A DNA stretch of 64,000 bases. Origin: CAZSHB01 sp964606885. Its GTDB lineage: Bacteria > Babelota > Babeliae > Babelales > CAIQNR01. The translations under genes were made by a program, and so were the position numbers. Shown piece by piece: positions 25,723 to 34,238 of this stretch. Numbering within the stretch: the first letter of the stretch is position 1; the number at the start of each line of letters is the position of its first letter. The stretch covers positions 1 through 64,000 of the forward strand of contig CAZSHB010000001.1 in NCBI GenBank assembly GCA_964606885.1, in the 5' to 3' direction. Under the pieces are notes generated by a model that saw nothing but the letters and a program-made list of their open reading frames with translations, searched no databases and was not told the origin of the DNA.

Positions 25723-25750
25723 TTGAGCTCAAATTTTTTAGTCCTAAGAT
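25723..25750 (+). promoter_or_regulatory. Putative promoter of the outer-membrane protein gene, with palindrome over -35
   Basis: TTGAGC (25723-25728) and TAAGAT (25745-25750) are spaced 16 bases apart, 35 bases before the ATG at 25785. The -35 box lies inside the perfect 12-base palindrome TTTGAGCTCAAA (25722-25733), which could be an operator. Support is from pattern only. Confidence 0.35.
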
Positions 25751-25784
25751 ATCGTTTATTCACCCCTTAAAAAAGGAAGTATGC

Positions 25785-27057
25785 ATGAAGAGATCTATTT
25801 CTTCGATGATGTTACTTGCGACACTGCTGTTGTCGCCCGCTGTACTCTATAGTAGTAGCCAAAAGTTCTTCTACCGTGCAGGACCCTATGAAACGGAACC
25901 CCGTTTCGAGCGTAACTGTTTAAGCACCTTCAAAGCCGATGTTTGGGGTGGTACGAGTAAAAAGGGCTATAATGGCAGCGGAGACNNNNNNNNNNACTGA
26001 CATCTTAAATATCTATGGCTATGCAGACGCACAAGCATGGGCTGTTGGCGGCGTTCTTGACCCAGCATCATCTCAATATAACGCGGACCTTGCAGCGCTT
26101 CTTATCGCTCCACCAAATCCAAGTGGCACTTTTGCTCAACTTAAATACACAGGTAAGTTCACCTTTATCCAAGGCGATCTTTACTGGGCACAAAACTTTT
26201 CTAAAGGCTTCTTTTTTGACATCAACCTTCCTATTCAACGCTTGACCATGGAAGACATTGGTTACGTTGATGAAACAAGTGCTTCTAACGCAGGTTCAGT
26301 AGCATGGAGAACTGTTAAAGCAAACCTCGATGATATTTATGCACAATACGGACTAAGCGCTGGTACCTATAAACACACTGGTCTTGGTGATATGCGAATT
26401 ATGGGTGGTTGGACTATTAACCATGAAGATATGCAAAATATCGATTTCTTTGATGCAACTATCAAAATTGGTGTATCGATTCCAACTGCAAAAAAGAAAA
26501 GCATTTCACAAATCTTCTCAGTTCCTGGTGGTTACAATGGCCACGTAGGTGTTCCTATCACGTTTGATATGGCACTTGGTATGTACGAATGGTTTACGTT
26601 TGGTGCACACATTGAAGGCATGTTCTTCAATAAAAAGACCCAAGCTATGAGCATGTACACCTCTACTCAACAATCAGGTCCAGTAAAGTTACTTTCAGGC
26701 CAAGCTAAGGTTGATATGGGTTCACTCTGGGATATCGGTGTGTATGCTAAAGCTGACCACATCTTTAAAGGTCTCTCTTTCCTCTTTGGATACACCTACT
26801 CAAGCAAAGGTAGCGATACTTTAACTCCAGAAAACACAGCCATCTTCCCTACTGCGGCTGTAAACAGCGATCCATCATTACAAGGTTGGAAGCGTCAAGA
26901 TATCAACATCCGTGCTGAATATGACTTTGCACAAGAAGGCAGACGTTACAACCCAATCATTGGTGTTTGTTACAACATGCCGGTTGCTGGTAAGTACATT
27001 TTCAAAACATGGACTGTAGGCGGCGACGTTGCTGTTAATGTTACTTGGGATTTTTAA
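25785..27057 (+). CDS. Outer-membrane beta-barrel protein candidate, interrupted by assembly gap
   Basis: A signal peptide (residues 1-24) is followed by a Tyr/Phe/Trp-rich, beta-type sequence of over 400 residues ending in VNVTWDF. A terminal Phe on a last strand is the usual outer-membrane barrel signal for BAM. Alternating strand-like segments include TFIQGDLYWAQNFSKGFFF and WFTFGAHIEGMFFNK. The 10-N gap at 25986-25995 breaks the frame as printed. However, codons are open up to 25985 and resume at 25996, so the true gap should be a multiple of 3 and this is one gene. It is likely an abundant porin or surface protein; the next secreted gene starts 27 bases later. Confidence 0.75.
25986..25995. 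other. Assembly gap (10 N) inside the barrel gene
   Basis: Ten unresolved bases. Both flanks are in frame at the codon boundary, so a true length of 10 would break the gene; the real missing stretch is presumably 0, 3, 6 or more in steps of 3. Confidence 0.98.
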
Positions 27058-27084
27058 TAATCTTGTAAAAAAAGAAAGACTAGT

Positions 27085-30000
27085 ATGAAAAATTATAGCC
27101 AACACACACGCGTGTTATTAGCAATCAGTTTGCTAATAACTCCTGTCGCTCACGCGATCATTGGGCCGGTACTTACCACCGGCAGTGGTAGCACAACCGT
27201 TACATTTCCACAATCCGTACAGGCAAACGATTTTCACAAACCTTCTGGTACTTGGATTGCAGCCTTAGCAAGCGGTGCAGGCGACAACTCTATCGTTTAT
27301 GCAACACGTGCATCATCTCCTGATACTCTACCTACTTTTACCGGTATTGCAGGCAGCACAATCTTAAGTAATAACACCATAGGTAAATTAGCGGTTATTC
27401 AAAATCCGGCTAATCGAGCAAGCTTTACAACTGCTTATATTGTAACAACATCAGCTTCGTCCGCAGGAACGATATGCGTTTTAACTGCAACAGCACAAAA
27501 CAACAATCCTCAATTAGCTGTTCTTAACGATGCAACTAACACTACTGTTACTGGTAAAATTTTATCATTAACAGGTGGTGTTTCTAACAGTATTGGTTGT
27601 GCATTTGCTGCTGTTAAAACAAACGGTGCTACAACTAACTTTGCTGCTGGTGCAAGCGATGCGCTCAGAATCGCTAAGATTGACGCAACAACCCTTGCTC
27701 TAGTTACCTCATATACACCTGTTGCCGCAACAGCTGCACAAGCTGTATTTGCTGCTGCAGGTAACGCAACAGCTACGGGCAGTACTCCAGCGCTCGTATA
27801 CGATGAAATACTTGGCAGATTATATGTAGGTCTTAATCAAATAGTATCTGGTGCTACCAACGCTAATGCTGCTACCAGTGTTGCTATGTATTCAGTAGAT
27901 TCTTCTACTCCAGCACTTACTAATCTTCCTATGTCAGGTACTTCTACTACAACTGGAGGCGCTCTTTTAGCTACTGTATTTACTTCTTCACAAATTGTGG
28001 GTGTAACTGCAGCTAGTGGATCTGGAGCTCAAACGCTCTCAGTTACTAAATTAGGTATTATGCATACTTCAACAACGCCTGTCCCTGTTGCGGATATCAC
28101 TAGTACTCCAGCAACTACCGGGTATGCTTACTTAATTGTAAACGGTGGTAATGGTGCTACATCTGCAACTGGCAACCTCGTCTATGCGTTACCTCTTGTA
28201 GTTAACAATGGAACAGCGCTCAACAATGGTAAACTTGCAGACGTTACAACTCAAACAACCTATAAATTTGATACTCCTGCTTCTGCTGCAAACAAGCTGT
28301 ATACCAACTCCAGCGTACAGGCTATTGTAGGTAACGGTACACTTCCAATGGCTGCATCAAGTGCTGTCTATAATATGTGGGTTGATGGCGATGCTGTCTA
28401 TTGCTCAATTAATAACCAATCATCAGTAACTAACTGTCCAGGTGTATGGAAATCACAAGCACTCTTTGATCAATATGGCGCTATTGCCTATTGGACAGAT
28501 TGGGAAAAAGTAACACCTTCAACCTTTCCTATTACAAGTGATTATGACACAAGTGTTGGTTATTTTGCTGTTGATTCCTATACAGGACAAATTTGGGCTC
28601 AAGCAGGAAACACACTAAACCGAGTTTATCTAACAGCTTGGAACAACAGCACTACAGCAACTGCTGGTCTTGTTGGATTCTTGAATAGCAACTTAAGCAG
28701 TGGTTGTTTCTCTGTTCTTGATATGAACTCTTCAACTACTGGTTGGGGTGCAAATAACGCTATTCGTATGGCATTGTTTGGTGGTTTAAACACGGTGTGC
28801 TTTGCTATGACAGGCTCAGCTGTTTATCGCGTAACAGGTACACCGCCACTTACTTTTGCTAACGGTGCTTTATCATCATTAACCAGCACCGCAACAACCG
28901 TATTAACAACTGCATATCTTGATACCTTAGCTGACTATTCATCAACCAGCACTAACATTGGTTTAGTAACTACCGGGCTTCCTGGTCGTGTAAATTGTCT
29001 TGGTTACTCTGGCTGGTCTGCAAACAACGCATCAAATAGCACACCTGCATTCTTCTTAGCTGGTATTCAACCACAAGATGATGCTGATGGCGGTCTGTAT
29101 GCGTATGCAACTTCTGCAGGTCGTGGCTTCAATCCAACAACACAGATCAGCGATCTTAAAAATGGATTCTTTGCTACTTCAAACAGCAACAGCTGGCAAG
29201 AACTATCAAACGTAGCTGGTACTCCAGTTAAGATCATGTCTCGTGGTGGTGCATTGTATGTGTTAAGTCAAAGTGTAAGTGCTGATGGTGCGCGTACTGA
29301 CTACATCTTCCGTGCAACATTAACTGATACCGTAACCAACTTGAACAACTCATTCTTAGCGATTGCAACAAGTGGCGTTGCTCCATCAGGCAGCAACTCA
29401 TCACTTGCAACTGCAACACGCTTCTATGACTTCATGATTACTTCAACAGTTGGTGGTACAACAGCAGTACCTACTGGTTGTGAACAGTTAATGGTACTTA
29501 CTAACGACGGTATCTACACTACAACATGCGCAGATGGAACACAAAAAGACTACGGTACATCAACAACATCACTTACTCTACAATTGAATGCTGGTTGGGT
29601 ACAAATAAGCGGTTCTGATACTTACATCGAAATGATGACAAGTTCTCCAGATCGCCAACGTAATCCAAAAACCTTCTGGTCTTCAAGCTTTGTACCAAAT
29701 GCAACAACACCGTATTACAACAGCCAAGTAATGGCACAAATGAACTCAAACTACACAGGTTTTAGCGGTACATTCGGTATAAACCCATCAGAAAGCAAAG
29801 CTGGTGTATGGAACAGTGATTCAACAACAATATTTGCTAAACTACCATTGCTACGCAACATCTACTCAGATGGCAGCCGTCGCTTTGTGGTCTATGCAAA
29901 TGACGTTACCCAACATACATTAGCAGCTCTACCATACAACGTAGGCAGCGACAACTGGAACGTAACTGATCCGCAAGCTCCAATTAGCAGCAGCGCATTG

Positions 30001-30093
30001 AGTGCTGTTACTGCCTACTATTGGATCGCACAAATCGGTTCAACTGGTAAGTTAATGGTTGGTACTAACAACGGGGTTGTTTCTCTAGAATAA
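27085..30093 (+). CDS. Large secreted Thr/Ser/Ala/Asn-rich beta protein
   Basis: This 1002-residue protein has a signal peptide (about residues 1-24, ending AHA). The mature part is rich in Thr, Ser, Ala, Gly and Asn with very few charged residues, and looks like repeating beta-strands. Short motifs such as LYVGLNQIVSGA, LYVLSQSVSADGA and the terminal KLMVGTNNGVVSLE are reminiscent of beta-propeller blades, but I cannot assign a family. There is no C-terminal barrel or LPXTG-type anchor. It starts 27 bases after the barrel gene and shares its transcript, which suggests a surface-exposed or secreted partner of that protein. A terminator follows. Confidence 0.68.
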   Translation: MKNYSQHTRVLLAISLLITPVAHAIIGPVLTTGSGSTTVTFPQSVQANDFHKPSGTWIAALASGAGDNSIVYATRASSPDTLPTFTGIAGSTILSNNTIGKLAVIQNPANRASFTTAYIVTTSASSAGTICVLTATAQNNNPQLAVLNDATNTTVTGKILSLTGGVSNSIGCAFAAVKTNGATTNFAAGASDALRIAKIDATTLALVTSYTPVAATAAQAVFAAAGNATATGSTPALVYDEILGRLYVGLNQIVSGATNANAATSVAMYSVDSSTPALTNLPMSGTSTTTGGALLATVFTSSQIVGVTAASGSGAQTLSVTKLGIMHTSTTPVPVADITSTPATTGYAYLIVNGGNGATSATGNLVYALPLVVNNGTALNNGKLADVTTQTTYKFDTPASAANKLYTNSSVQAIVGNGTLPMAASSAVYNMWVDGDAVYCSINNQSSVTNCPGVWKSQALFDQYGAIAYWTDWEKVTPSTFPITSDYDTSVGYFAVDSYTGQIWAQAGNTLNRVYLTAWNNSTTATAGLVGFLNSNLSSGCFSVLDMNSSTTGWGANNAIRMALFGGLNTVCFAMTGSAVYRVTGTPPLTFANGALSSLTSTATTVLTTAYLDTLADYSSTSTNIGLVTTGLPGRVNCLGYSGWSANNASNSTPAFFLAGIQPQDDADGGLYAYATSAGRGFNPTTQISDLKNGFFATSNSNSWQELSNVAGTPVKIMSRGGALYVLSQSVSADGARTDYIFRATLTDTVTNLNNSFLAIATSGVAPSGSNSSLATATRFYDFMITSTVGGTTAVPTGCEQLMVLTNDGIYTTTCADGTQKDYGTSTTSLTLQLNAGWVQISGSDTYIEMMTSSPDRQRNPKTFWSSSFVPNATTPYYNSQVMAQMNSNYTGFSGTFGINPSESKAGVWNSDSTTIFAKLPLLRNIYSDGSRRFVVYANDVTQHTLAALPYNVGSDNWNVTDPQAPISSSALSAVTAYYWIAQIGSTGKLMVGTNNGVVSLE

Positions 30094-30121
30094 CCTTACG
30101 GTTTGTATAACCTAAGATAAA

Positions 30122-30163
30122 AGAAAATGGAGCAGGTCTAATTGATCTGCTCCATTTTCTTTT
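30122..30163 (+). terminator. Intrinsic terminator overlapping the convergent gene's stop codon
   Basis: The long stem AAAATGGAGCAG / CTGCTCCATTTT with a ~9-base loop is followed by CTTTTT. The right arm is also the last codons of the minus-strand gene 30138-30581, whose stop codon lies in the loop. Confidence 0.88.
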
Positions 30164-30581
30164 TAATACGATCTAACACAATTTTTATACACCCTACATG
30201 ATCATCATGTACACCATCAGTCAATTCATACACTCGTCGTTCTAACGAACTAATTAAAGCTACTAAACTTTTTCTATCTTCTACGGCAGTAGTATGTTTT
30301 TCACACAGCACATCAACCAATGTACTAATATCAAGCAATCGCTGTGTGCATACAACCAAATGTTCTTTATGCCATGCTGTATACTTTCCATTAATAGGTT
30401 CAACTGCTTGAGCCTCGCTCCACAGAGCCATTAAAAGACCACGCAACGATGTAATAGGAGAAAGCGGATACGGATTAGCAAAAAAAACAGCCACATAGGC
30501 AGGATCAAAAGGCGCCGTTGCTACCACTCGGTGTATACTCACCGTTGATAACAAGAACAGCAGCGTATAACGTAGCTTCAT
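30138..30581 (-). CDS. Small secreted helical protein
   Basis: This 147-residue protein has a signal peptide (MKLRYTLLFLLSTVSIHRVVA) placed by a strong GGGAGG site 5 bases before the ATG at 30581; a longer reading to 30653 has no such site. The mature part is mostly helical with three Cys (VVCTQRLL, DVLCEKH, GCIKIVL). No family recognised. Its last codons form one arm of the terminator hairpin of the convergent 27085 gene. Confidence 0.6.
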   Translation of the reverse strand: MKLRYTLLFLLSTVSIHRVVATAPFDPAYVAVFFANPYPLSPITSLRGLLMALWSEAQAVEPINGKYTAWHKEHLVVCTQRLLDISTLVDVLCEKHTTAVEDRKSLVALISSLERRVYELTDGVHDDHVGCIKIVLDRIKKKMEQIN

Positions 30582-30671
30582 AACCTCCCTTTCTTTGACC
30601 CATAAGCTTTTTCTGCTGCTTTTAGTATGCAAAAAATCTTTTCTAATTGTCAATAAAGGGATTTATTAAGC

Positions 30672-31244
30672 TTAATTATCTTGAGGGGCAAGTGGACCAG
30701 TAGGCTGAGACGGAAATGGTATAACAATCTTTTTATGTGTCGCTCCTGCCAATAACGCTTTTGTCTGAGTATGTTTTTTTCTCTTCACGCCTTTATAGCA
30801 AGATTCTTCAAGCTTACATGTTGAATCTTTACGACGACAATGCGTAATCAATTGACCTTGTTGTCTAAAACAGATACCACACTTACATGCATACGGTTTT
30901 TCACCCGTATGGATACGTCTATGATTGCTTAACGTTTTTGATTCTGTAAAACAGTCCCCACAAAAAGTACACGTAAAAGGCTTTTCACCCGTATGTTTTC
31001 GTTGATGAACAGCAAGATTTGTATAGACACGTCCATTACAAAGCCCATCATAACATCTATACTTTTCAACTTCAGAAGAGTGCATATCATGCACAGTAAA
31101 CATATGACACGCTAACAAACCAATCGATCTAAAATTTTTATCACAACCCTGCACATCACACTCTTGTCGGACATCGCGCGCCTTAGATGCTGCACCAAGA
31201 TAAGAACTACTCAGTAAGACAAGCATTATTAACAACTTTTCCAT
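30672..31244 (-). CDS. Secreted Krueppel-type C2H2 zinc-finger protein
   Basis: This 190-residue protein has a signal peptide (MEKLLIMLVLLSSSYLGAAS) followed by four C2H2-like units. Finger 1 is C-x4-C-x12-H-x4-H; finger 2 is C-x4-C-x10-H-x3-H. Finger 3 is a perfect C-x2-C-x12-H-x3-H (CTFCGDCFTESKTLSNH), and finger 4 has one residue missing between its Cys pair. Canonical eukaryotic linkers HTGEKPF and HTGEKPY join fingers 2-3 and 3-4. Bacterial Ros/MucR fingers lack these linkers, so eukaryotic ancestry is likely. The C-terminus has a basic cluster (KGVKRKKH) like a nuclear localisation signal. The ATG at 31244 starts right at the leader. A DNA-binding effector is inferred, not shown. Confidence 0.85.
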   Translation of the reverse strand: MEKLLIMLVLLSSSYLGAASKARDVRQECDVQGCDKNFRSIGLLACHMFTVHDMHSSEVEKYRCYDGLCNGRVYTNLAVHQRKHTGEKPFTCTFCGDCFTESKTLSNHRRIHTGEKPYACKCGICFRQQGQLITHCRRKDSTCKLEESCYKGVKRKKHTQTKALLAGATHKKIVIPFPSQPTGPLAPQDN

Positions 31245-31264
31245 AACTATTCTTTCTTGTAAAA

Positions 31265-31296
31265 ATATAAAAAAAGAGGAGCCTTTTACAGCTCCC
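31265..31296 (-). terminator. Intrinsic terminator after ssb
   Basis: On the minus strand the stem GGAGC / GCTCC has an 8-base loop and is followed by a run of seven T. It separates ssb from the downstream zinc-finger gene. Confidence 0.75.
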
Positions 31297-31317
31297 ACTT
31301 ATGTATCTTATTATTGT

Positions 31318-31857
31318 TTAAAAAGGCAAGTCATCTTGGAATGGTGGCTCATCTTTAAACGCTGCTGGTTGTGGTGCAGCTTTAACTGTACGTGGTGCTA
31401 CTGCTTTAGCTGCTCCACCTTGTGCACGACTTTTAATTTCATCAAGTTGCGACATCAATTCACGTTCCACATCGTTACGCGGTTCAATGCTTTGATCAGC
31501 AGAGTCTGCTTGGTTATCACCCGATCCGCTTGTTAAAAACACAACGCGGTCTGCAACAATAGAATGCTTACTACGGTTTTTACCTTCTGCATCTTGCCAT
31601 GTATCAAGCTTCAAACGTCCTTCAATAAGAACTTGACGCCCTTTTGCTAAATACTGGTTACAACTATCAGCTTGCGGTCCCCACACATCAACGTCTACGT
31701 AGCACACTTCTTGTACCATATCGCCAGACTGTCTGTTTTTAAACTGACGGTTTGATGCAATACCAAGACGGCATACGTTTTGTCCTGGTGCTAACTGCTT
31801 AAAATCTGGGTCGCGGGTTAAATTTCCCACGATGATAATTCTATTAAATCCTGCCAT
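31318..31857 (-). CDS. ssb: Single-stranded DNA-binding protein
   Basis: SSB coats single-stranded DNA and recruits partners by its acidic tip. The 179-residue protein has the OB fold (MAGFNRIIIVGNLTRDPDFK, then CRLGIASNR and GRQVLIEGRLKLDTW), a disordered Ala/Pro/Gln linker and the tip DDLPF, close to the usual DDIPF. The ATG at 31857 is 9 bases from AAAGGG; an ATG two codons upstream is too close. It is in a minus-strand run with pgsA and a small secreted gene. Confidence 0.96.
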   Translation of the reverse strand: MAGFNRIIIVGNLTRDPDFKQLAPGQNVCRLGIASNRQFKNRQSGDMVQEVCYVDVDVWGPQADSCNQYLAKGRQVLIEGRLKLDTWQDAEGKNRSKHSIVADRVVFLTSGSGDNQADSADQSIEPRNDVERELMSQLDEIKSRAQGGAAKAVAPRTVKAAPQPAAFKDEPPFQDDLPF

Positions 31858-31862
31858 GTGCA

Positions 31863-32237
31863 TTATCCCTTTTGGAAGTTATCACGTATATCATCTGCTA
31901 TTACACAGTACGCGATCTGTTGTTTTTCAAATTCTTTTGTCAAATCACTAAGGTTCGTACAATAATCAAGCCATTCTGACGGCTTTGCTTTGGCAAAAAA
32001 ACTATCTGCCGGCGTTGTGATAATTTCTCGCAACTTAGTAATGATCTGTTCTTGCAGCTCTGCTAAAGATGCTATCATACGTGATGTTTGCGTCAATAAC
32101 GCTTCCAACTCTTCTGCCGATTCTTGCTTTAATTGAGAAAAACTTTTTTTTGTTTTAGTTACTTTTTCTTTTACAAACGCCGGTACAGCCTGACAACTAC
32201 CAACTATCAACAGCGCTACTAAGCACGCTCTAACCAT
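31863..32237 (-). CDS. Small secreted coiled-coil protein
   Basis: This 124-residue protein has a short signal peptide (VRACLVALLIVGSCQAVPA) and then a Lys/Ser/Glu/Leu helical region likely to form a coiled coil (residues ~25-75). Two Cys lie in the second half. A good AAGGA site precedes the ATG. The first 19 bases overlap the end of pgsA, and ssb follows directly, so it belongs to the pgsA-ssb transcript. No family recognised. Confidence 0.62.
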   Translation of the reverse strand: MVRACLVALLIVGSCQAVPAFVKEKVTKTKKSFSQLKQESAEELEALLTQTSRMIASLAELQEQIITKLREIITTPADSFFAKAKPSEWLDYCTNLSDLTKEFEKQQIAYCVIADDIRDNFQKG

Positions 32238-32761
32238 TGCATATATCCTTCATATCCATACAACATCCACGACACTGTCATAAAGTACAGGGTTATGGCA
32301 AAAAGCAAAGAGTATAGCGCTTCAACATACCAACCAACCAAAGGTGCTAACAGTACATACGCTACCAAAATTGATAACCACAAAGTAGCAAGTTTTGCAC
32401 TCCGTAGAGGATGCACCACAAACAGCGGATTATAGAATCGCATAACCGCCACACCCACTATTAACGACAGCTCACGAATCATAACCAGACCAAAAAACCA
32501 ACGCGGGATACTGACTGTGTAAGATGAATACGCCAACGCCCCCAGTGTTGCCATGAACAAGCATTTATCTGCAAGCGGGTCTAAATAAGCACCTAAGACC
32601 GTTTCTTGTTGCAATAAGCGGGCAGTCAAACCATCAAGCCAATCAGTTATGGCTGCAACCAAAAATAAGCCCGCTGCCCATACCACTTGGTACGTGCTGA
32701 TGGCCCACACAATAAAGGGAATTAATAAAAAACGTAGACCAGTTAAAAGTAAGGGCAACAT
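32219..32761 (-). CDS. pgsA: CDP-diacylglycerol-glycerol-3-phosphate 3-phosphatidyltransferase
   Basis: PgsA makes phosphatidylglycerol-phosphate from CDP-diacylglycerol and glycerol-3-phosphate in the inner membrane. The 180-residue protein has the CDP-alcohol phosphotransferase motif DG-x2-AR-x8-G-x3-D-x3-D (DWLDGLTAR then GAYLDPLADK) and several membrane helices. The ATG at 32761 gives the standard start MLPLLLTGLRFLLIP after AAAGGAT; an upstream in-frame ATG adds 23 atypical residues. An intact pgsA beside a non-functional fabD/acpP pair suggests lipid precursors are imported. Confidence 0.92.
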   Translation of the reverse strand: MLPLLLTGLRFLLIPFIVWAISTYQVVWAAGLFLVAAITDWLDGLTARLLQQETVLGAYLDPLADKCLFMATLGALAYSSYTVSIPRWFFGLVMIRELSLIVGVAVMRFYNPLFVVHPLRSAKLATLWLSILVAYVLLAPLVGWYVEALYSLLFAITLYFMTVSWMLYGYEGYMQWLERA

Positions 32762-32840
32762 AGATATCCTTTTGGTAATAAAGTTCAAATCTACCAATAG
32801 GCTTAACTTTTGCAAAAATAAGCCACGCATAATATTTCTC

Positions 32841-32870
32841 TTGAAAGTGCTTTCCTAGTCAGGATATCAT
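32841..32870 (+). promoter_or_regulatory. Putative sigma-70 promoter of six-gene secreted operon
   Basis: TTGAAA (32841-32846) and TATCAT (32865-32870) each match consensus at 5 of 6 positions with an 18-base spacer. The first ATG is 41 bases downstream at 32911. Confidence 0.55.
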
Positions 32871-32899
32871 GGTAGTAATATATGCTCATAAACCATTAA

Positions 32900-32962
32900 A
32901 GGAGGTTATTATGAACAAGCGTATTATATTACTGGCCCTAGTAAGCACAATCGGCTACACAT
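32900..32962 (+). repeat. Direct repeat A, copy 1 (RBS plus signal-peptide region)
   Basis: This stretch matches 33411-33473 at an offset of 511 bases with about three mismatches over the first 61 bases. It covers the ribosome binding site and the signal-peptide codons, ending where the mature proteins diverge. Confidence 0.9.
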
Positions 32963-33399
32963 ATACGGCTCAAAATAAAAAGATTCCAAAAAAATCATTA
33001 GCAACCTCTACTCTTGTCATGGATCAACGCCTACAACCACTAGTACAGATTCCGCCCTTTACCAATATTGCTATAGGTCGACCAATCGAATCTGAAGACC
33101 TTGCTCTTCTTGATCTTAGTAAGCCTCTCAACGCAGCTGCATTAAAAAAAGATTTTCAATCACTTGTTACGCAATACAAAGCAGCAAAAACATGGACAGA
33201 AATAGCCCCTCTTATGACCCAGATGTTTAATATTAAAATGCAGTATGCTTTTTCACAATTAAGCAAACAAGATCAAGCAACAATAAGATCACATTTACCA
33301 GCAATAAAAGATCTTAGAGATAAATATACTACAGCATCGATAAACTATTTTAAGGCAACGAACAAGATTACCAATATTTTTAATGACGCTAAAAACTAA
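32911..33399 (+). CDS. Small secreted protein, tandem paralogue 1
   Basis: This 162-residue protein has a signal peptide (MNKRIILLALVSTIGYTYT) after GGAGG. The mature region is helical in its second half. It shares KMQYAFSQLS and ITNIFN with the next gene (KMLYAFLQLS, ITNIFN), plus a similar LNAAALKKDFQSL / IDSDTLKRQFTTL block, so the two arose by duplication. It is the first gene of a six-gene run of secreted proteins. No function recognised. Confidence 0.65.
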   Translation: MNKRIILLALVSTIGYTYTAQNKKIPKKSLATSTLVMDQRLQPLVQIPPFTNIAIGRPIESEDLALLDLSKPLNAAALKKDFQSLVTQYKAAKTWTEIAPLMTQMFNIKMQYAFSQLSKQDQATIRSHLPAIKDLRDKYTTASINYFKATNKITNIFNDAKN

Positions 33400-33410
33400 A
33401 AATTGTAAGA

Positions 33411-33473
33411 AGGAAGTTATTATGAACAAGCGTATTATATTACTAGCTCTAGTAAGCACAATCGGCTACACAC
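33411..33473 (+). repeat. Direct repeat A, copy 2
   Basis: Near-identical copy of 32900-32962, including ribosome binding site and signal peptide. The downstream mature coding sequences are far less similar. Confidence 0.9.
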
Positions 33474-33961
33474 ATGCTGGCTTAAGACTGACAGGTCCAT
33501 TAGCAATATCCGCGCCATCCGAATTTTCAACTATTAAAATGACTCGTAAAGTAATGCCTATGGACCTTTTGTATCTTAATCTTAGAGGTCAAGACATAGA
33601 TAGCGATACACTAAAAAGACAATTTACTACCCTTTCAAAAAGTCTACGCACTACAAAAATGGGTCCTGCAAAAGGCAAAATTTTAACAGAAATGCAAAAA
33701 GTTAAAATGCTCTATGCCTTTCTACAATTAAGCATGGATAACCAAATGCACATTCAAGGTTTATTGAATGGTCTTGAACAAGCGCAACAAAGGTACAAAC
33801 AAGCAGAAGATCACTTTAACAAAATTATAGCACATGCATCTAACACCACAGTAACCGATGCTGCAAGTGCTGCACTCACTCGTGCTTCTACCATGTTTGC
33901 AAACAACAAATTTGTTCTACAGATTACTAATATCTTTAACACAGCCATGGCTCAACAATAG
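33422..33961 (+). CDS. Small secreted protein, tandem paralogue 2
   Basis: This 179-residue protein has a signal peptide (MNKRIILLALVSTIGYTHA) that is 17 of 19 identical to that of 32911-33399. The mature part has a Lys/Met/Leu-rich helical region and an Ala/Thr-rich segment (HASNTTVTDAASAALTRAS) not present in the paralogue. Start is set by the AAGGAAG site; a reading that begins inside the upstream gene is less likely. No function recognised. Confidence 0.65.
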   Translation: MNKRIILLALVSTIGYTHAGLRLTGPLAISAPSEFSTIKMTRKVMPMDLLYLNLRGQDIDSDTLKRQFTTLSKSLRTTKMGPAKGKILTEMQKVKMLYAFLQLSMDNQMHIQGLLNGLEQAQQRYKQAEDHFNKIIAHASNTTVTDAASAALTRASTMFANNKFVLQITNIFNTAMAQQ

Positions 33962-33972
33962 TAGGCGTTTGT

Positions 33973-34236
33973 ATGAAAAAATTACTTATAAGTATGCTTC
34001 TGCTCAGTAGCTGCATATTACAAGCACAACAAGATACACAAGAACAACCGCGCAAACATGCTCGCCGTTATGCACTAGCGCCTGACCCAAAAGATAATTA
34101 CCATTATAATGCCTATAAAGATGTGTCAGAAGAAGCTGTAACACAGGCAGCACCAAGCAAAAAGCAGGCGCCTACAGAAGTACAAAAGAACAGTGCTCCT
34201 ACTGGAACACTAAAACGATTTAGTTTATTTGGATAA
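33973..34236 (+). CDS. Small secreted protein, possible lipoprotein
   Basis: This 87-residue protein begins MKKLLISMLLLSSCILQAQQ. The LSSC segment fits a lipobox with Cys14, but cleavage after LQA by the ordinary peptidase is equally possible. The mature part is charged and disordered, Lys/Pro/Ala-rich. It starts 11 bases after the preceding gene and ends 2 bases before the next. No family recognised. Confidence 0.55.
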   Translation: MKKLLISMLLLSSCILQAQQDTQEQPRKHARRYALAPDPKDNYHYNAYKDVSEEAVTQAAPSKKQAPTEVQKNSAPTGTLKRFSLFG

Positions 34237-34238
34237 AT

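Noticed and set aside
25595..25784. HAIR or CIRCE heat-shock element upstream of grpE
   Set aside because: No matching spaced inverted repeat was found; the only palindrome (TTTGAGCTCAAA) is nearer the divergent barrel gene.
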